64,000 nucleotides of DNA from Brevibacillus sp. SYP-B805 (GCF_011059135.1 NZ_JAALGD010000005.1:15629-79628), one strand, 5' to 3'; positions 46,181 through 54,110 are shown, numbered from the stretch's first letter. The notes: generated by a model not told the origin, from the sequence alone. Translations and numbers: made by a program.

Positions 46181-46195
46181 TGAAAATGATTATCA
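46181..46195. promoter_or_regulatory. Fur box of the iron permease operon
   Basis: TGAAAATGATTATCA matches the 7-1-7 Fur consensus TGATAAT-N-ATTATCA at all fixed positions but one. It overlaps the expected transcription start, so iron-replete Fur should repress the downstream genes. Confidence 0.88.
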
Positions 46196-46233
46196 ATACT
46201 AGCGATTGGACGAGAAGGGGACTCAACACAGCG

Positions 46234-47700
46234 ATGAACAGAAAGATGCTCGTTATCCTGCAAGCGTTGCTTCTGATGGCTGCCATGCTGCTGCCGTTGG
46301 CGACCCATGCCGCTACCAAGGCGGAAAGCGATTTGGCCGAAGCGCAAGCCGCCGTTACGCAGGCGTTGGATCTGGCGAAAGCGGGCAAGCTGGACGAGGC
46401 GAAGAAAGCCTATGACACCTTCAACGACACCTGGCGCAAGATTGAAGACGGCGTCAAGGAAGAGTCGGGAACGGCCTACAAAGAGATTGAATCTCACATG
46501 GGCAAAGTGGTGTACGCCTTCATGCAGGGCAAACCGCAAGGCGTGGCGGAAGCCCTGGAAGGCCTGCATGCCGTCAATGAAACATTTATTCACGGCGGCT
46601 ATCAGGATGGCGGACAATTTCAGCAGCAAAATCTGTCCCTGGCCGATTTTGTGCAAATCCTGCGCGACACCAAGGAAAATGTGGACAACCACGAGCAGGA
46701 AGCTGCCTTGCAAGGCATGAATCAGGTGGCCGATTCCTGGTTGAGCGTCGAGGGAATCGTCGTTTCCCAATCGGCTGCTGTTTACAGCGATTCGGAAAAG
46801 GATATCGTTACGGCAAGCGCCATGCTGGAAGCGTCTCCGCCCGATTATGCGGGGGCATCCCGGGTGCTGGACGGCATGATCCGCTATCTGACGCCGCTCG
46901 CGGAAAAATCGTCCTACAGCCTGTGGGATGCGGCGATGATTATCCTGCGGGAAGGCCTGGAGGCGTTGCTTGTCGTCACCGCCCTGCTCGCGTTTGTGGG
47001 TAAATCCAACCAGCCCAAAGGGAAAGGCTGGATCTGGGGCGGCGTCTCCGTCGGCATGCTGGTCAGCATCGCCATCGCCGTCGTCATCAAGATGGCGTTC
47101 TCTTCCGGGGCGTTTGGCAGCAACAACGCGCTGATCGCCGGTTGGACGGGCGTCATTGCGGCCGCCATGCTCCTGTATGTGAGCTACTGGCTGCACAGTC
47201 AATCAAGCCTTGCCGGGTGGAACCGCTACATTCGCGAAAAAAGCGAATCGGCCCTTACGACCGGCCGCCTCATCTCCCTGGGGACGATCTCGTTTCTCGC
47301 TGTGTTTCGGGAAGGAACGGAAACCGTGCTGTTCTTCATCGGCATGGTGAACCAGATCAGCATCCAGAACATGCTGATCGGCATTCTTCTCGGGTTTGGC
47401 CTGCTGGCGGTGCTGGCCTATCTGATCATTTTTATCGGTGTGAAGCTGCCGATCAAACCGTTCTTCCTGATCTCCAGCGTCTTTGTTTTCTACCTGTGCC
47501 TGAAATTCACGGGGATGGGCATCCACAGCCTGCAGCTTGCCGGCGTGCTGCCGTCATCGCTGGTTCCCTATCTGCCCAGCATCGATCTGCTCGCCTTCTA
47601 TCCGTCCCTGGAGAGCAGCATCCCGCAGATCGGCTTGCTGTTGATCGCCGTGGTGGTCGTCATTCGGAAAAAATGGGTAAGCAAGCAAATTCAAGCATAA
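46234..47700 (+). CDS. FTR1/EfeU-type iron permease with N-terminal extracytoplasmic domain
   Basis: This 488-residue membrane protein has a signal-like N-terminus, then a helical extracytoplasmic domain of about 210 residues (starting ATKAESDLAEAQ). Seven transmembrane helices follow. The two iron-binding REXXE motifs are intact: REGLEA near residue 242 and REGTET near 361. The family imports ferric or ferrous iron across the membrane. The N-terminal domain resembles helical EfeO-type modules, and the lipoprotein encoded next looks related to it. A clear Fur box lies upstream. The ATG at 46234 lies 13 bases after AGAAGGGG. Confidence 0.9.
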   Translation: MNRKMLVILQALLLMAAMLLPLATHAATKAESDLAEAQAAVTQALDLAKAGKLDEAKKAYDTFNDTWRKIEDGVKEESGTAYKEIESHMGKVVYAFMQGKPQGVAEALEGLHAVNETFIHGGYQDGGQFQQQNLSLADFVQILRDTKENVDNHEQEAALQGMNQVADSWLSVEGIVVSQSAAVYSDSEKDIVTASAMLEASPPDYAGASRVLDGMIRYLTPLAEKSSYSLWDAAMIILREGLEALLVVTALLAFVGKSNQPKGKGWIWGGVSVGMLVSIAIAVVIKMAFSSGAFGSNNALIAGWTGVIAAAMLLYVSYWLHSQSSLAGWNRYIREKSESALTTGRLISLGTISFLAVFREGTETVLFFIGMVNQISIQNMLIGILLGFGLLAVLAYLIIFIGVKLPIKPFFLISSVFVFYLCLKFTGMGIHSLQLAGVLPSSLVPYLPSIDLLAFYPSLESSIPQIGLLLIAVVVVIRKKWVSKQIQA

Positions 47701-47719
47701 CATCTTGGGAGGACATATC

Positions 47720-48151
47720 ATGATGAAACGGACATACGGATTCCTTGCTCTCGCTCTGGTTACTGCTTTGGGATTGGCAGGTTGCAGCTCCGCATCCACG
47801 CATGAAGGGCATGAAACTTCTTCGAATCAGGAAGCGCCGAAGCAGGAAGCAGCAGCCGACATCAAATCGGGCGTGGCGAAAATGCTCGAGGAAACGGCCG
47901 AGCTGAAGAAGCAGCTGGAGGCGGGCGACCAGGCGAAGGTGAAGGAAGCGGGCCAAGAAGTGCATGAAGCGTGGGAGTCGTTCGAGGATAACGTCAAGGC
48001 GAAATATCCGGACCTCTACAACAAGGTGGAAGAAGCGCTGGATCCGCTGGTAGCGGGCACGGAGGCGCAACAGCTTGACAAGGAGGCCGTCGGCAAGCTG
48101 AACGACCAGCTGACCGCCGCTTTGAACGAACTGGCCGCGAAGGAACAATAA
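47720..48151 (+). CDS. Small helical lipoprotein of the iron permease operon
   Basis: This 143-residue lipoprotein (lipobox GLAGC) has a mature part starting with a His-containing linker (THEGHE). A helical hairpin follows, AKMLEETAELKKQLEAGDQAKVKEAGQEVHEAWESFED. That pattern resembles the helical domain at the N-terminus of the permease, with DLAKAGKLDEAKKAYDTFNDTWRKIED. It begins 19 bases after the permease stop with GGGAGGAC upstream. It may bind iron and feed the permease. The family is unnamed to me. Confidence 0.8.
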   Translation: MMKRTYGFLALALVTALGLAGCSSASTHEGHETSSNQEAPKQEAAADIKSGVAKMLEETAELKKQLEAGDQAKVKEAGQEVHEAWESFEDNVKAKYPDLYNKVEEALDPLVAGTEAQQLDKEAVGKLNDQLTAALNELAAKEQ

Positions 48152-48167
48152 CAGAAGCACGCATGGC

Positions 48168-48199
48168 AAAAGCAGCGGATGAACAGCCGCTGCTTTTTT
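48168..48199 (+). terminator. Terminator of the iron permease operon
   Basis: The perfect 11-bp stem aaaagcagcgg / ccgctgctttt is followed by T residues. Confidence 0.88.
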
Positions 48200-48356
48200 C
48201 GCTGATATGCAGGCAGGACACAAAGGGGCCGCCAAGCAGGGAGGGTTGCCTTGGACGGTACAAAGGAAGATTCCGCCAAAAACCTCTGTACACCGCGGAG
48301 TGATCGATGTTAAGCTTTTTCCAGGAATACCCATCTCCGTGAAGGGAGGGGGACAG

Positions 48357-48536
48357 GTGATTTACTGGATCATCGTTGGTTCCTTTGTTCTTCTAATTTT
48401 GCTTGCGGCTTATGCTATGGAGAGAAAACGCGCCCGGAAACGGTATCCCGAAGAATATTCCCGGGAAGCCGCCAATAACGCAATGCATGCCGCCGAAAAA
48501 GAGGCGGCATCCCGAACCTGGATGGATCTTCCGTAA
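48357..48536 (+). CDS. Small single-pass membrane protein
   Basis: This 59-residue protein starts at a GTG (48357) behind GGGAGGGGG. One hydrophobic helix (about residues 2-21, IYWIIVGSFVLLILLAAYAM) is followed by a basic and then acidic tail (RKRARKRYPEEYSREAANNAMHAAEKEAASRTWMDLP). No family is recognised. A terminator follows 20 bases after the stop, supporting a real transcription unit. Confidence 0.65.
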   Translation: MIYWIIVGSFVLLILLAAYAMERKRARKRYPEEYSREAANNAMHAAEKEAASRTWMDLP

Positions 48537-48555
48537 TCAGTCGGGTGATTCCACG

Positions 48556-48581
48556 AACTCCTCATCATGGAGGAGTTTTTT
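48556..48581 (+). terminator. Terminator of the small membrane protein gene
   Basis: The stem aactcct / aggagtt with a short loop is followed by six T residues. Confidence 0.75.
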
Positions 48582-48792
48582 GTGTGCCGTCATCGTTTGG
48601 CGGTAGAGGTCCCGGTAGCGAAGATGGGTGATTGCGCCGGCTTCATTTTCGTAAAAGGTGATCGTTTCATCAACAGCTTCCGTGACATGGGATGGTCACT
48701 TCCGGGAGCATGTCCTGAACAAGGAAAAGACGCCTGCTGTCAAGGCGTCTGGTTCTAGGTATATCGGAATGAGTGACAAAAAAGTCTGGGGC
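48582..48792. other. Intergenic stretch with a possible decayed minus-strand frame
   Basis: On the minus strand, from about 48695 to 48537, one frame without a start codon reads EAVDETITFYENEAGAITHL then RYRDLYRQTMTAHKKLLHDEEFVESPD and a stop. It looks protein-like but is unassigned and may be a gene remnant. Its tail overlaps the terminator at 48556-48581, which argues for caution. Confidence 0.35.
48721..48750 (-). terminator. Terminator on the minus strand after the GNAT gene
   Basis: On the minus strand AGACGCCT / AGGCGTCT forms a stem followed by TTTTCCTT. It ends the acetyltransferase transcript after it has passed through the palindromic element. Confidence 0.7.
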
Positions 48793-48876
48793 CCCCGCCG
48801 ACACCAGCAAGGGACCCCACTCGGCACAGCGATAGCGATCGCCGAGTGGGTGGAACGTTCGCTTAAGTCGGCGGGG
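48793..48876. repeat. Dispersed palindromic element, copy C (complete)
   Basis: The element has nested inverted repeats. The outer arms are ccccgccgac (48793-48802) and gtcggcgggg (48867-48876). The inner arms are cccactcggc (48816-48825) and gccgagtggg (48841-48850), around a 15-base loop. The total is 84 bp. Partial copies lie at 15193-15244 and 43491-43527. It overlaps the last codons of the GNAT gene, so the arm supplies its C-terminal residues. Confidence 0.85.
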
Positions 48877-49441
48877 TATTCTTGTATTTCGCGCGATATT
48901 CGTCCTCCAGCATGCTCATGATGATGGAGTCGTGGTATTGGTGGTCGTAATACAAGGCGTCGCGCTGCACGCCTTCCCGCTGGAACCCGAGCTGTTCATA
49001 GACGTGGATGGCCCGTTCGTTGTAGGAGAAGACGTTGAGCTCAATCCGGTGCAGATTGCAGATGCCGAAACCATAATCAAGCATCAGGCGGAGCGCTTCG
49101 CTGCCGTATCCCTTGCCCTGGTTCTCCTCGCCGTTGATCGCGATGCGGATGTTGGCGCTGCGGTTGTTCCGGTGGATATCCTGCAGCGCCACGTCCCCGA
49201 TCACTTCATCGGTATCCTTGCGCGCGATCAGGAGCAGCACGGTGGAGGTATCCTGGCTCTTGCCCTCAATGTAGCGGTGGATCTGTTCGCGGGTAAAATT
49301 GGCCTGCGTGCCGGTCAGTCTTCGGACGTCCGGGTCAAACAGCATGCGGAAGTAGAGGTCGGTATCATCCAGACCGAGGGGGCGCAGATAAACTTTTTCC
49401 CCGATCAGGAAGCGTACGGGTTTGCCGGTTTGTGCGTTCAT
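48863..49441 (-). CDS. GNAT-family N-acetyltransferase (RimJ/RimL-like)
   Basis: This 192-residue acetyltransferase has VYLRPLGLDDTDLYFRMLFDP at the start, and the acetyl-CoA-binding segment GEENQGKGYGSEALRLMLDYGFGICNLHRIELNVFSYNERAIHVYEQLGFQREG. This is the layout of the RimJ/RimL and SpeG-like groups. The acceptor is unknown. Its final five codons (NTPPT-stop) fall inside the palindromic element, so the original C-terminus may have been altered by the insertion. AGGAGG-type sequence precedes the ATG. Confidence 0.9.
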   Translation of the reverse strand: MNAQTGKPVRFLIGEKVYLRPLGLDDTDLYFRMLFDPDVRRLTGTQANFTREQIHRYIEGKSQDTSTVLLLIARKDTDEVIGDVALQDIHRNNRSANIRIAINGEENQGKGYGSEALRLMLDYGFGICNLHRIELNVFSYNERAIHVYEQLGFQREGVQRDALYYDHQYHDSIIMSMLEDEYRAKYKNTPPT

Positions 49442-49547
49442 GGAATCTCTTTCCTCCTTTTTTCTCTACTATATCGGGATGGTGTATACTCGAAAATGGG
49501 CAGTTTCGATAGAATGAAAGGGACAGATGAGGAGGGGGACAAAGAGG

Positions 49548-50972
49548 GTGCTGCTGCCGAAGCTGGATCCGCGGGGGGAATCTCCGCTCTATGTCCAAAT
49601 ATATGCTCATATCAAACATGACATCATATCAGGAAAGCTTCCGGAACGGTCGCGTCTGCCCTCCATTCGCAAGCTGGCCGATTTCCTCGGCATCAGCACG
49701 ACTCCGGTGGAACTGGCCTACAATCAGTTGGTGGCGGAGGGCTTCATCGAAAGCAGGCCCAGAAGCGGTTTTGTTGTCCAAGACTTACCCGATCCATACG
49801 GCCGGGTCGGGAGCGTCAGCCCACTGGCGCTGGAAAGCGGGGGTATTCGGGAAGAGAGGGCCTATCGCTATGATTTTCATTTGTCCAAAAACGATTTCCG
49901 TCCGTTTCCTTTCTCGCTCTGGCGCCGGCTGATCAACCAGACGCTGCGCGAAGATAAGCAGCAGCTTCTTTTTTACGGCGACCCCCAGGGAGAAGCGGGG
50001 CTCCGGAAAGAGATCGCCCACTATCTGTACCAGTTTCGCGGGGTGAGGTGTTCGCCGGACCAGATCGTGATCGGTTCGGAGCAATACCATCTGCTCTCAA
50101 TGCTCAGCCTTCTCCTGCGGGAACACGTCGCCAGCATCGGGGTGGAGAATCCCGGTTACCCCCTGCTGCCGGCCGCGTTTCGGCAGCAGGGCTTTCAGGT
50201 GGTGCCGATCCCGCTTGCGGACGATGGCCTCGACATCGGCGCGCTCTGCGATGCACCGGTCAGGCTCGTTGCCGTCTCGCCGTCCCATCAATTTCCCCGC
50301 GGCATGATCATGCCGATCGCCAAAAGGCTGCGGCTGCTGGAATGGGCCAATGATGTCGACGGTTTTATCATCGAAGACGATTATGACGGAGAGTTTCGTT
50401 ACCACGGCAGACCGGCGCCCGCCCTGCAGGGCCTGCTGCCAACCGACCGGGTGATCTATCTGGGGGGCTTTTCGCAGGCAGTGGCGCCCGCTCTCGGCAT
50501 CCACTATCTGGTGCTGCCGAAGAGGTTGCTGGAAGGGTATTACCGGCTGTATGACCAAACGCTGTTCGAACAGTCTTCGTCCCGGCTGCTTCAGCATGCA
50601 TTCATGCTGTTTATGCAAGCAGGCTACCTCGGCAAGCACGTCCGCAAGATGCGCAACCTGTACCGCAAGAAGCATGATCGGCTGGTTCAGGCGGTCCAGC
50701 GTCACTTTCAGGAAAAAGCGGAAGTAATCGGCAAAGATGCCGGATTTCATGTGCTCCTGCGTGTCCACAGTCCCCGTACGGAAAAAGAGCTTCTCCAACT
50801 GGCGAAAGACGCCGGGATCAGAATCGCCTCGGCCGCCTTCACGTGGCACCAACCGCCGGCAGAGGAGCGCAAGGAGTTCTTTCTCGGCTTTGGCGGGATC
50901 GAGATGGAAAACATCGAAGAAGGGATCGTTCGGCTGAAGGAAGCGTGGTTTGGCGCAGAGGGGACCGGATAG
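49548..50972 (+). CDS. MocR/PdxR-type transcriptional regulator without the PLP lysine
   Basis: This protein of about 474 residues joins a GntR-type winged helix (PLYVQIYAHIKHDIISGKLPERSRLPSIRKLADFLGISTTPVELAYNQLVAEGFI) to an aminotransferase class I domain. The fold markers are present: QIVIGSEQYHLLSMLSLLL, VENPGYPLLPAAFRQQGF and IIEDDYDGEFRY. However, the PLP-binding site reads YLGGFSQAVAPALG. Gln310 takes the place of the Schiff-base lysine of the usual FSK motif. I chose the GTG at 49548, nine bases after GGAGGGGG. An ATG at 49527 lies inside that region and is an alternative. Confidence 0.87.
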   Translation: MLLPKLDPRGESPLYVQIYAHIKHDIISGKLPERSRLPSIRKLADFLGISTTPVELAYNQLVAEGFIESRPRSGFVVQDLPDPYGRVGSVSPLALESGGIREERAYRYDFHLSKNDFRPFPFSLWRRLINQTLREDKQQLLFYGDPQGEAGLRKEIAHYLYQFRGVRCSPDQIVIGSEQYHLLSMLSLLLREHVASIGVENPGYPLLPAAFRQQGFQVVPIPLADDGLDIGALCDAPVRLVAVSPSHQFPRGMIMPIAKRLRLLEWANDVDGFIIEDDYDGEFRYHGRPAPALQGLLPTDRVIYLGGFSQAVAPALGIHYLVLPKRLLEGYYRLYDQTLFEQSSSRLLQHAFMLFMQAGYLGKHVRKMRNLYRKKHDRLVQAVQRHFQEKAEVIGKDAGFHVLLRVHSPRTEKELLQLAKDAGIRIASAAFTWHQPPAEERKEFFLGFGGIEMENIEEGIVRLKEAWFGAEGTG

Positions 50973-50996
50973 GCGAAGGCTGGAGCATGAAGACCA

Positions 50997-51326
50997 ATGT
51001 CCGGGTTCAAATTCAACCGGACCGCACGGGCGTTTTTCCAAGCCTATTACGGGGTGAAACGCTTTTCGTTGACGAAAGAGATGGCGGCCGCCCTGCGGGA
51101 AGCGGAGAAGCGGCGGGATTACGAGATGACCGTGGCGGATCTGATCGAAGTGTATGAAAGGAGTCGGCGACCGTCAGGCAATGAGAGCCTGCCCGCGCCG
51201 CCGAGATTGGGGCAATCACCGGGCAAAAGATCGCGGATGAGTAAAAACGGGCCGCCGGCATCGACGCTGTGCCGGCAGCCCGGCTGCCGTCATCCCGCCA
51301 TGAAGTTGACGGTCCCTCTTGGATAG
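50997..51326 (+). CDS. Possible small protein of unknown function
   Basis: A frame of 109 codons starts at an ATG with GGAG upstream. The first 60 residues look like a real protein (FKFNRTARAFFQAYYGVKRFSLTKEMAAALREAEKRRDYEMTVADLIEVYERS, helical and basic). The last 45 are low-complexity and overlap a minus-strand terminator and gene end. The true gene may be shorter or decayed. No family is recognised. Confidence 0.4.
   Translation: MSGFKFNRTARAFFQAYYGVKRFSLTKEMAAALREAEKRRDYEMTVADLIEVYERSRRPSGNESLPAPPRLGQSPGKRSRMSKNGPPASTLCRQPGCRHPAMKLTVPLG
51243..51282 (-). terminator. Terminator of the DUF4309 gene
   Basis: On the minus strand a GC-rich stem GGGCTGCCGGCA / TGCCGGCGGCCC is followed by five T residues, just after the gene end. 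Confidence 0.8.
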
Positions 51327-52372
51327 AAGACGTTGATATGATCGACGTGCGGATCGGGTACCTCCCGGGTTGGAGCGGGGAACACCACTTTCAACTGGTA
51401 CTTGTCCGTTGCGTTGTACACCAAGATGACCTGATCCTGCAGGGTGTGAATGGCCGCCGGTTTGCCGAGGGTTTTTTCGATTTGGGACTTGGTCAGCTCC
51501 TGCAGGCGCAGATCATAGGAACGAATCTCAACGAGCTGCTCGCCCTTGTTGAAGCCAAACACGAATCCCCGGCCGTTGTAAGCGGCATAGCCGATTCCGT
51601 TCACAAAATCGATGGCGTCCGGTTTTCCCCAGTCTTTCTCGACCGTCTCCAACCCGGTATGCTCGACGGTAAAGTCCGTGCCGAAGCCTCTGCCTTCCTT
51701 CGCCATATCCCGTACGATGGTGATCAGCTCCTCGCTGCTGCCGTACGCCATCAGATTGCGCAGCCCCTGCGGGTAGAGAACGCCGATGTGATCAAGCGGC
51801 GGATCAGGATTGGCGGCGGCAGGTTCGGGGGCGCCGACCCGCAGTTGAACCTTCTCGTTTACGGGATACGTGAACACGATCAGATTGGCATAATGGCTGA
51901 CCTGCGCAGGTTCCCCCCACGCCTGCTTCACCTGGGACAGGCTCAGCTTTTGCACGCGGGGGTCATGCCAGCGGATCTCGACAATCTGCATGCCTTTGTT
52001 GTAACCAAACAGCAGCCTCTGATCCGGATAAGCCGCATAGGTGAGGCCGTTGGCATATCGGGTTTGTGCCGGTTGGCCCAGCTGTTTCTCCACCTCATCA
52101 AAGACCGATGTTCCGGCCGCAAAGGGAAACTGGGAAGATACCTTCCCCTGCCGGGCGCTCGTTTGAATGGAAAGGAGTAGTTGGGAAACGTCCGAAGAAG
52201 CGGGAGATGGCAGGGGGAGTTGTGCATCCGGCTGTGCATCCGGCGATGTTTGCGGCGGGGAGCCCACCTTTTCCTTGCTGCCGAGTATGGATCCGGCCCA
52301 GAACGCTCCCATGAGCAGGGCGGCTGACAGGCTGATTCCGATGATGATAAAACGTCGTGACCGCTTCCGCAT
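51290..52372 (-). CDS. Membrane-anchored protein with two DUF4309 (YjgB-like) repeats
   Basis: This 360-residue protein has a short cytoplasmic basic tip, one transmembrane helix (about residues 8-28), and a proline-rich linker. Two tandem domains follow, each with SVFDEVEKQLGQPAQTRYANGLTYAAYPDQRLLFGYNKGMQIVEIRW-type sequence (about 85-200) and TGLETVEKDWGKPDAIDFVNGIGYAAYNGRGFVFGFNKGEQLVEIRSY (about 245-360). These match the DUF4309 family found in spore formers and outside the membrane. Function is unknown. The gene is monocistronic. Confidence 0.82.
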   Translation of the reverse strand: MRKRSRRFIIIGISLSAALLMGAFWAGSILGSKEKVGSPPQTSPDAQPDAQLPLPSPASSDVSQLLLSIQTSARQGKVSSQFPFAAGTSVFDEVEKQLGQPAQTRYANGLTYAAYPDQRLLFGYNKGMQIVEIRWHDPRVQKLSLSQVKQAWGEPAQVSHYANLIVFTYPVNEKVQLRVGAPEPAAANPDPPLDHIGVLYPQGLRNLMAYGSSEELITIVRDMAKEGRGFGTDFTVEHTGLETVEKDWGKPDAIDFVNGIGYAAYNGRGFVFGFNKGEQLVEIRSYDLRLQELTKSQIEKTLGKPAAIHTLQDQVILVYNATDKYQLKVVFPAPTREVPDPHVDHINVFYPRGTVNFMAG

Positions 52373-52559
52373 GTGTGCGCCACCTCCTTGTTTCCGGTTG
52401 GTTGATTCATGTTCTTGTTAGATTGGACGTAGTTCTTGCGGTTTTATTACAGGAAAAAGAAAAATTCCGGTTGGAAATGGGTGGCTGCCGGAAACGGAAA
52501 AAGTTGATACAATAGAGAGCAACCATTACTTTCCGAGGGAAAGCACAAGGGGAACAAAC

Positions 52560-53180
52560 ATGGTAGACATTCCCAACTATCAATCGATTGCGCTCGATAT
52601 CGCTCACCGGATCGCCAGCGGGGAATTTCCCGTGAACGCCAAGATCTCCGGGAGGACGCTGCTGGCCAGCCAGTATCGCGTGTCGCCGGAGACCATCCGC
52701 AAAGCGATCGGTCTGTTGAAAGAGGAAGGCATCGTGGAGGTCTCGCAAGGCAAAGAGATCCATGTGGTATCCAGCCAATTGGCTTATGACTATATCAACA
52801 GGTTCCGGTATCTGCAGTCCGTCTATTCGCTCAAGCAGGAGCTGGAGTTGATTCTGGCCGAGAAAAAAAAGCTGGACAAGCGGCTGGAAGACCTGATTGA
52901 CAGCGTGGTCAACTACTCCGACCGCATGCGCCACCTCACCCCCTTTAACCCGGTGGAGGTGACCGTGGAGGAAGGCTCCTGGGTAATCGGAAAAACCATC
53001 GCCGATATCAGGTTGTGGCAGTTTACCGGAGCCACGATCATAGCGCTGCGCCGGGGAACGGGCGCGACCATTTCGCCCGGTCCGCATGTTCTGCTGCGAG
53101 AAAACGACCGGCTTGTCGTGGTCGGCGATGAGAATGTGCTCCAGCGTACAACCGAGTATTTCCGCCACAAGCCGGAGTAA
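52560..53180 (+). CDS. BusR-like regulator: GntR winged helix, coiled coil and RCK_C domain
   Basis: This 206-residue protein has a GntR-type DNA-binding domain (residues 6-70, with QYRVSPETIRKAIGLLKEEGIV), a long helix (about 78-120), and a TrkA-C/RCK_C domain (about 130-206, EVTVEEGSWVIGKTIADIRLWQFTGATIIALRR). That architecture is that of BusR, which binds c-di-AMP through RCK_C and represses an osmolyte importer in streptococci and lactococci. A c-di-AMP role here is inferred from domain order. The expected importer genes are not adjacent. It may control the palindrome 60 bases downstream. Confidence 0.85.
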   Translation: MVDIPNYQSIALDIAHRIASGEFPVNAKISGRTLLASQYRVSPETIRKAIGLLKEEGIVEVSQGKEIHVVSSQLAYDYINRFRYLQSVYSLKQELELILAEKKKLDKRLEDLIDSVVNYSDRMRHLTPFNPVEVTVEEGSWVIGKTIADIRLWQFTGATIIALRRGTGATISPGPHVLLRENDRLVVVGDENVLQRTTEYFRHKPE

Positions 53181-53200
53181 GCGCCGGCATTGGCCCGTCG

Positions 53201-53233
53201 ACACTCTTCTTCACGAAGGGTGTTTTTTGTTTT
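53201..53233 (+). terminator. Terminator of the BusR-like gene
   Basis: The stem acactctt / aagggtgt is followed by six T residues. Confidence 0.8.
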
Positions 53234-53242
53234 ATCGGGTTA

Positions 53243-53278
53243 AACTAACAACCCGATATGAAATTGGGGTTGTTAGTT
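53243..53278. promoter_or_regulatory. Perfect 12-bp operator-like inverted repeat
   Basis: The arms aactaacaaccc (53243-53254) and gggttgttagtt (53267-53278) are perfect complements with a 12-base centre. The right arm covers the -35 element of the following promoter, so binding would repress the DapB-like gene. Confidence 0.75.
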
Positions 53279-53298
53279 AGGGAAGTTGTTGATACAAT
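53270..53298 (+). promoter_or_regulatory. Promoter of the DapB-like gene
   Basis: TTGTTA (53270-53275) and TACAAT (53293-53298) are exactly 17 bases apart, and the -35 lies within the palindrome. Confidence 0.7.
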
Positions 53299-53339
53299 TG
53301 TGAAAAAAAAGATGGTGTTCCGGGAAAGGAGGATGTTCC

Positions 53340-54110
53340 TTGAGAATCGGATTGATTGGGTTTGGAAAAACCGGAAAAGAAGTGGCCGCTGAAGTGTTGA
53401 AGGACCCTTCCTGCACGCTTGAATGGGTGTTGCGGAAGTCGGAAGGGGATCATGGAAGGTTTGCCAGCCAGGTGCTCGGCTTTGCCGGGGAGAGGGGGCA
53501 AATCTTTTCAGCGGCATCCCTTGATGTCGCCCGTTTTCTAATCTCCCATCCGGTTGACGTCATTCTCGACTTTTCCACGCCGGAATTCCTCGATCATTAC
53601 GGGCATGCCTGCCGCCAGGGGATCAAGATCGTCTCGGCCATCTCCAACTACGACGAATGGCAGCTGTCCAAACTGAGAAAATGGGGACAGGTGTCCGCCC
53701 TGCTGCACTCGCCCAATATCACCTTGGGCATCAACATCCTGATGGAAGCTTCCAAGCTGCTGCAGCAGATCCTTCCCCAGGCGGACATTGAAATCGTGGA
53801 GGAACACTTCCGCGAGAAGAAGGAGGTGTCCGGAACGGCTGTCCGCATCGCCAGGAATTTGGGATTGGAAGAAGAACGGCATATCAATTCCATCCGGGTG
53901 GGCGGTGTGGTCGGCAGACATGAAGTGATTTTTGGGCTGCCCAACCAGACCATCCGCCTTGTCCACGAATCGATCAACCGCTCCGCCTTCGGACAGGGAG
54001 CGATCTATGCGGCCAAATGGCTGGTCAACAAATCAAAAGGCCTCTATACGATGGAACAGGTTCTCAGCTTCCGGAACCTGCAGCACGATTCCTACGCATC
54101 CCGCCTGTAA
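53340..54110 (+). CDS. Dihydrodipicolinate-reductase-like protein (divergent DapB)
   Basis: This 256-residue protein has the NAD(P)-binding start RIGLIGFGKTGKEVA and the DapB-type active-site region EEHFREKKEVSGTAVRIARNLG. The usual EMHH...K.D.PSGTA is altered: one His is Phe, and the Asp-Ala-Pro part differs. The SGT core that binds the substrate carboxylate is kept. It starts at a TTG (53340) with AAAGGAGG upstream. It may be a paralogue with a changed substrate rather than the main lysine-pathway enzyme. The regulator and operator next to it support a specialised role. Confidence 0.8.
   Translation: MRIGLIGFGKTGKEVAAEVLKDPSCTLEWVLRKSEGDHGRFASQVLGFAGERGQIFSAASLDVARFLISHPVDVILDFSTPEFLDHYGHACRQGIKIVSAISNYDEWQLSKLRKWGQVSALLHSPNITLGINILMEASKLLQQILPQADIEIVEEHFREKKEVSGTAVRIARNLGLEEERHINSIRVGGVVGRHEVIFGLPNQTIRLVHESINRSAFGQGAIYAAKWLVNKSKGLYTMEQVLSFRNLQHDSYASRL

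Noticed and set aside
48537-48695. A protein-like minus-strand frame ending in EFVESPD
   Set aside because: It lacks a start codon and overlaps a plus-strand terminator. It is noted as a possible remnant but not called a gene.
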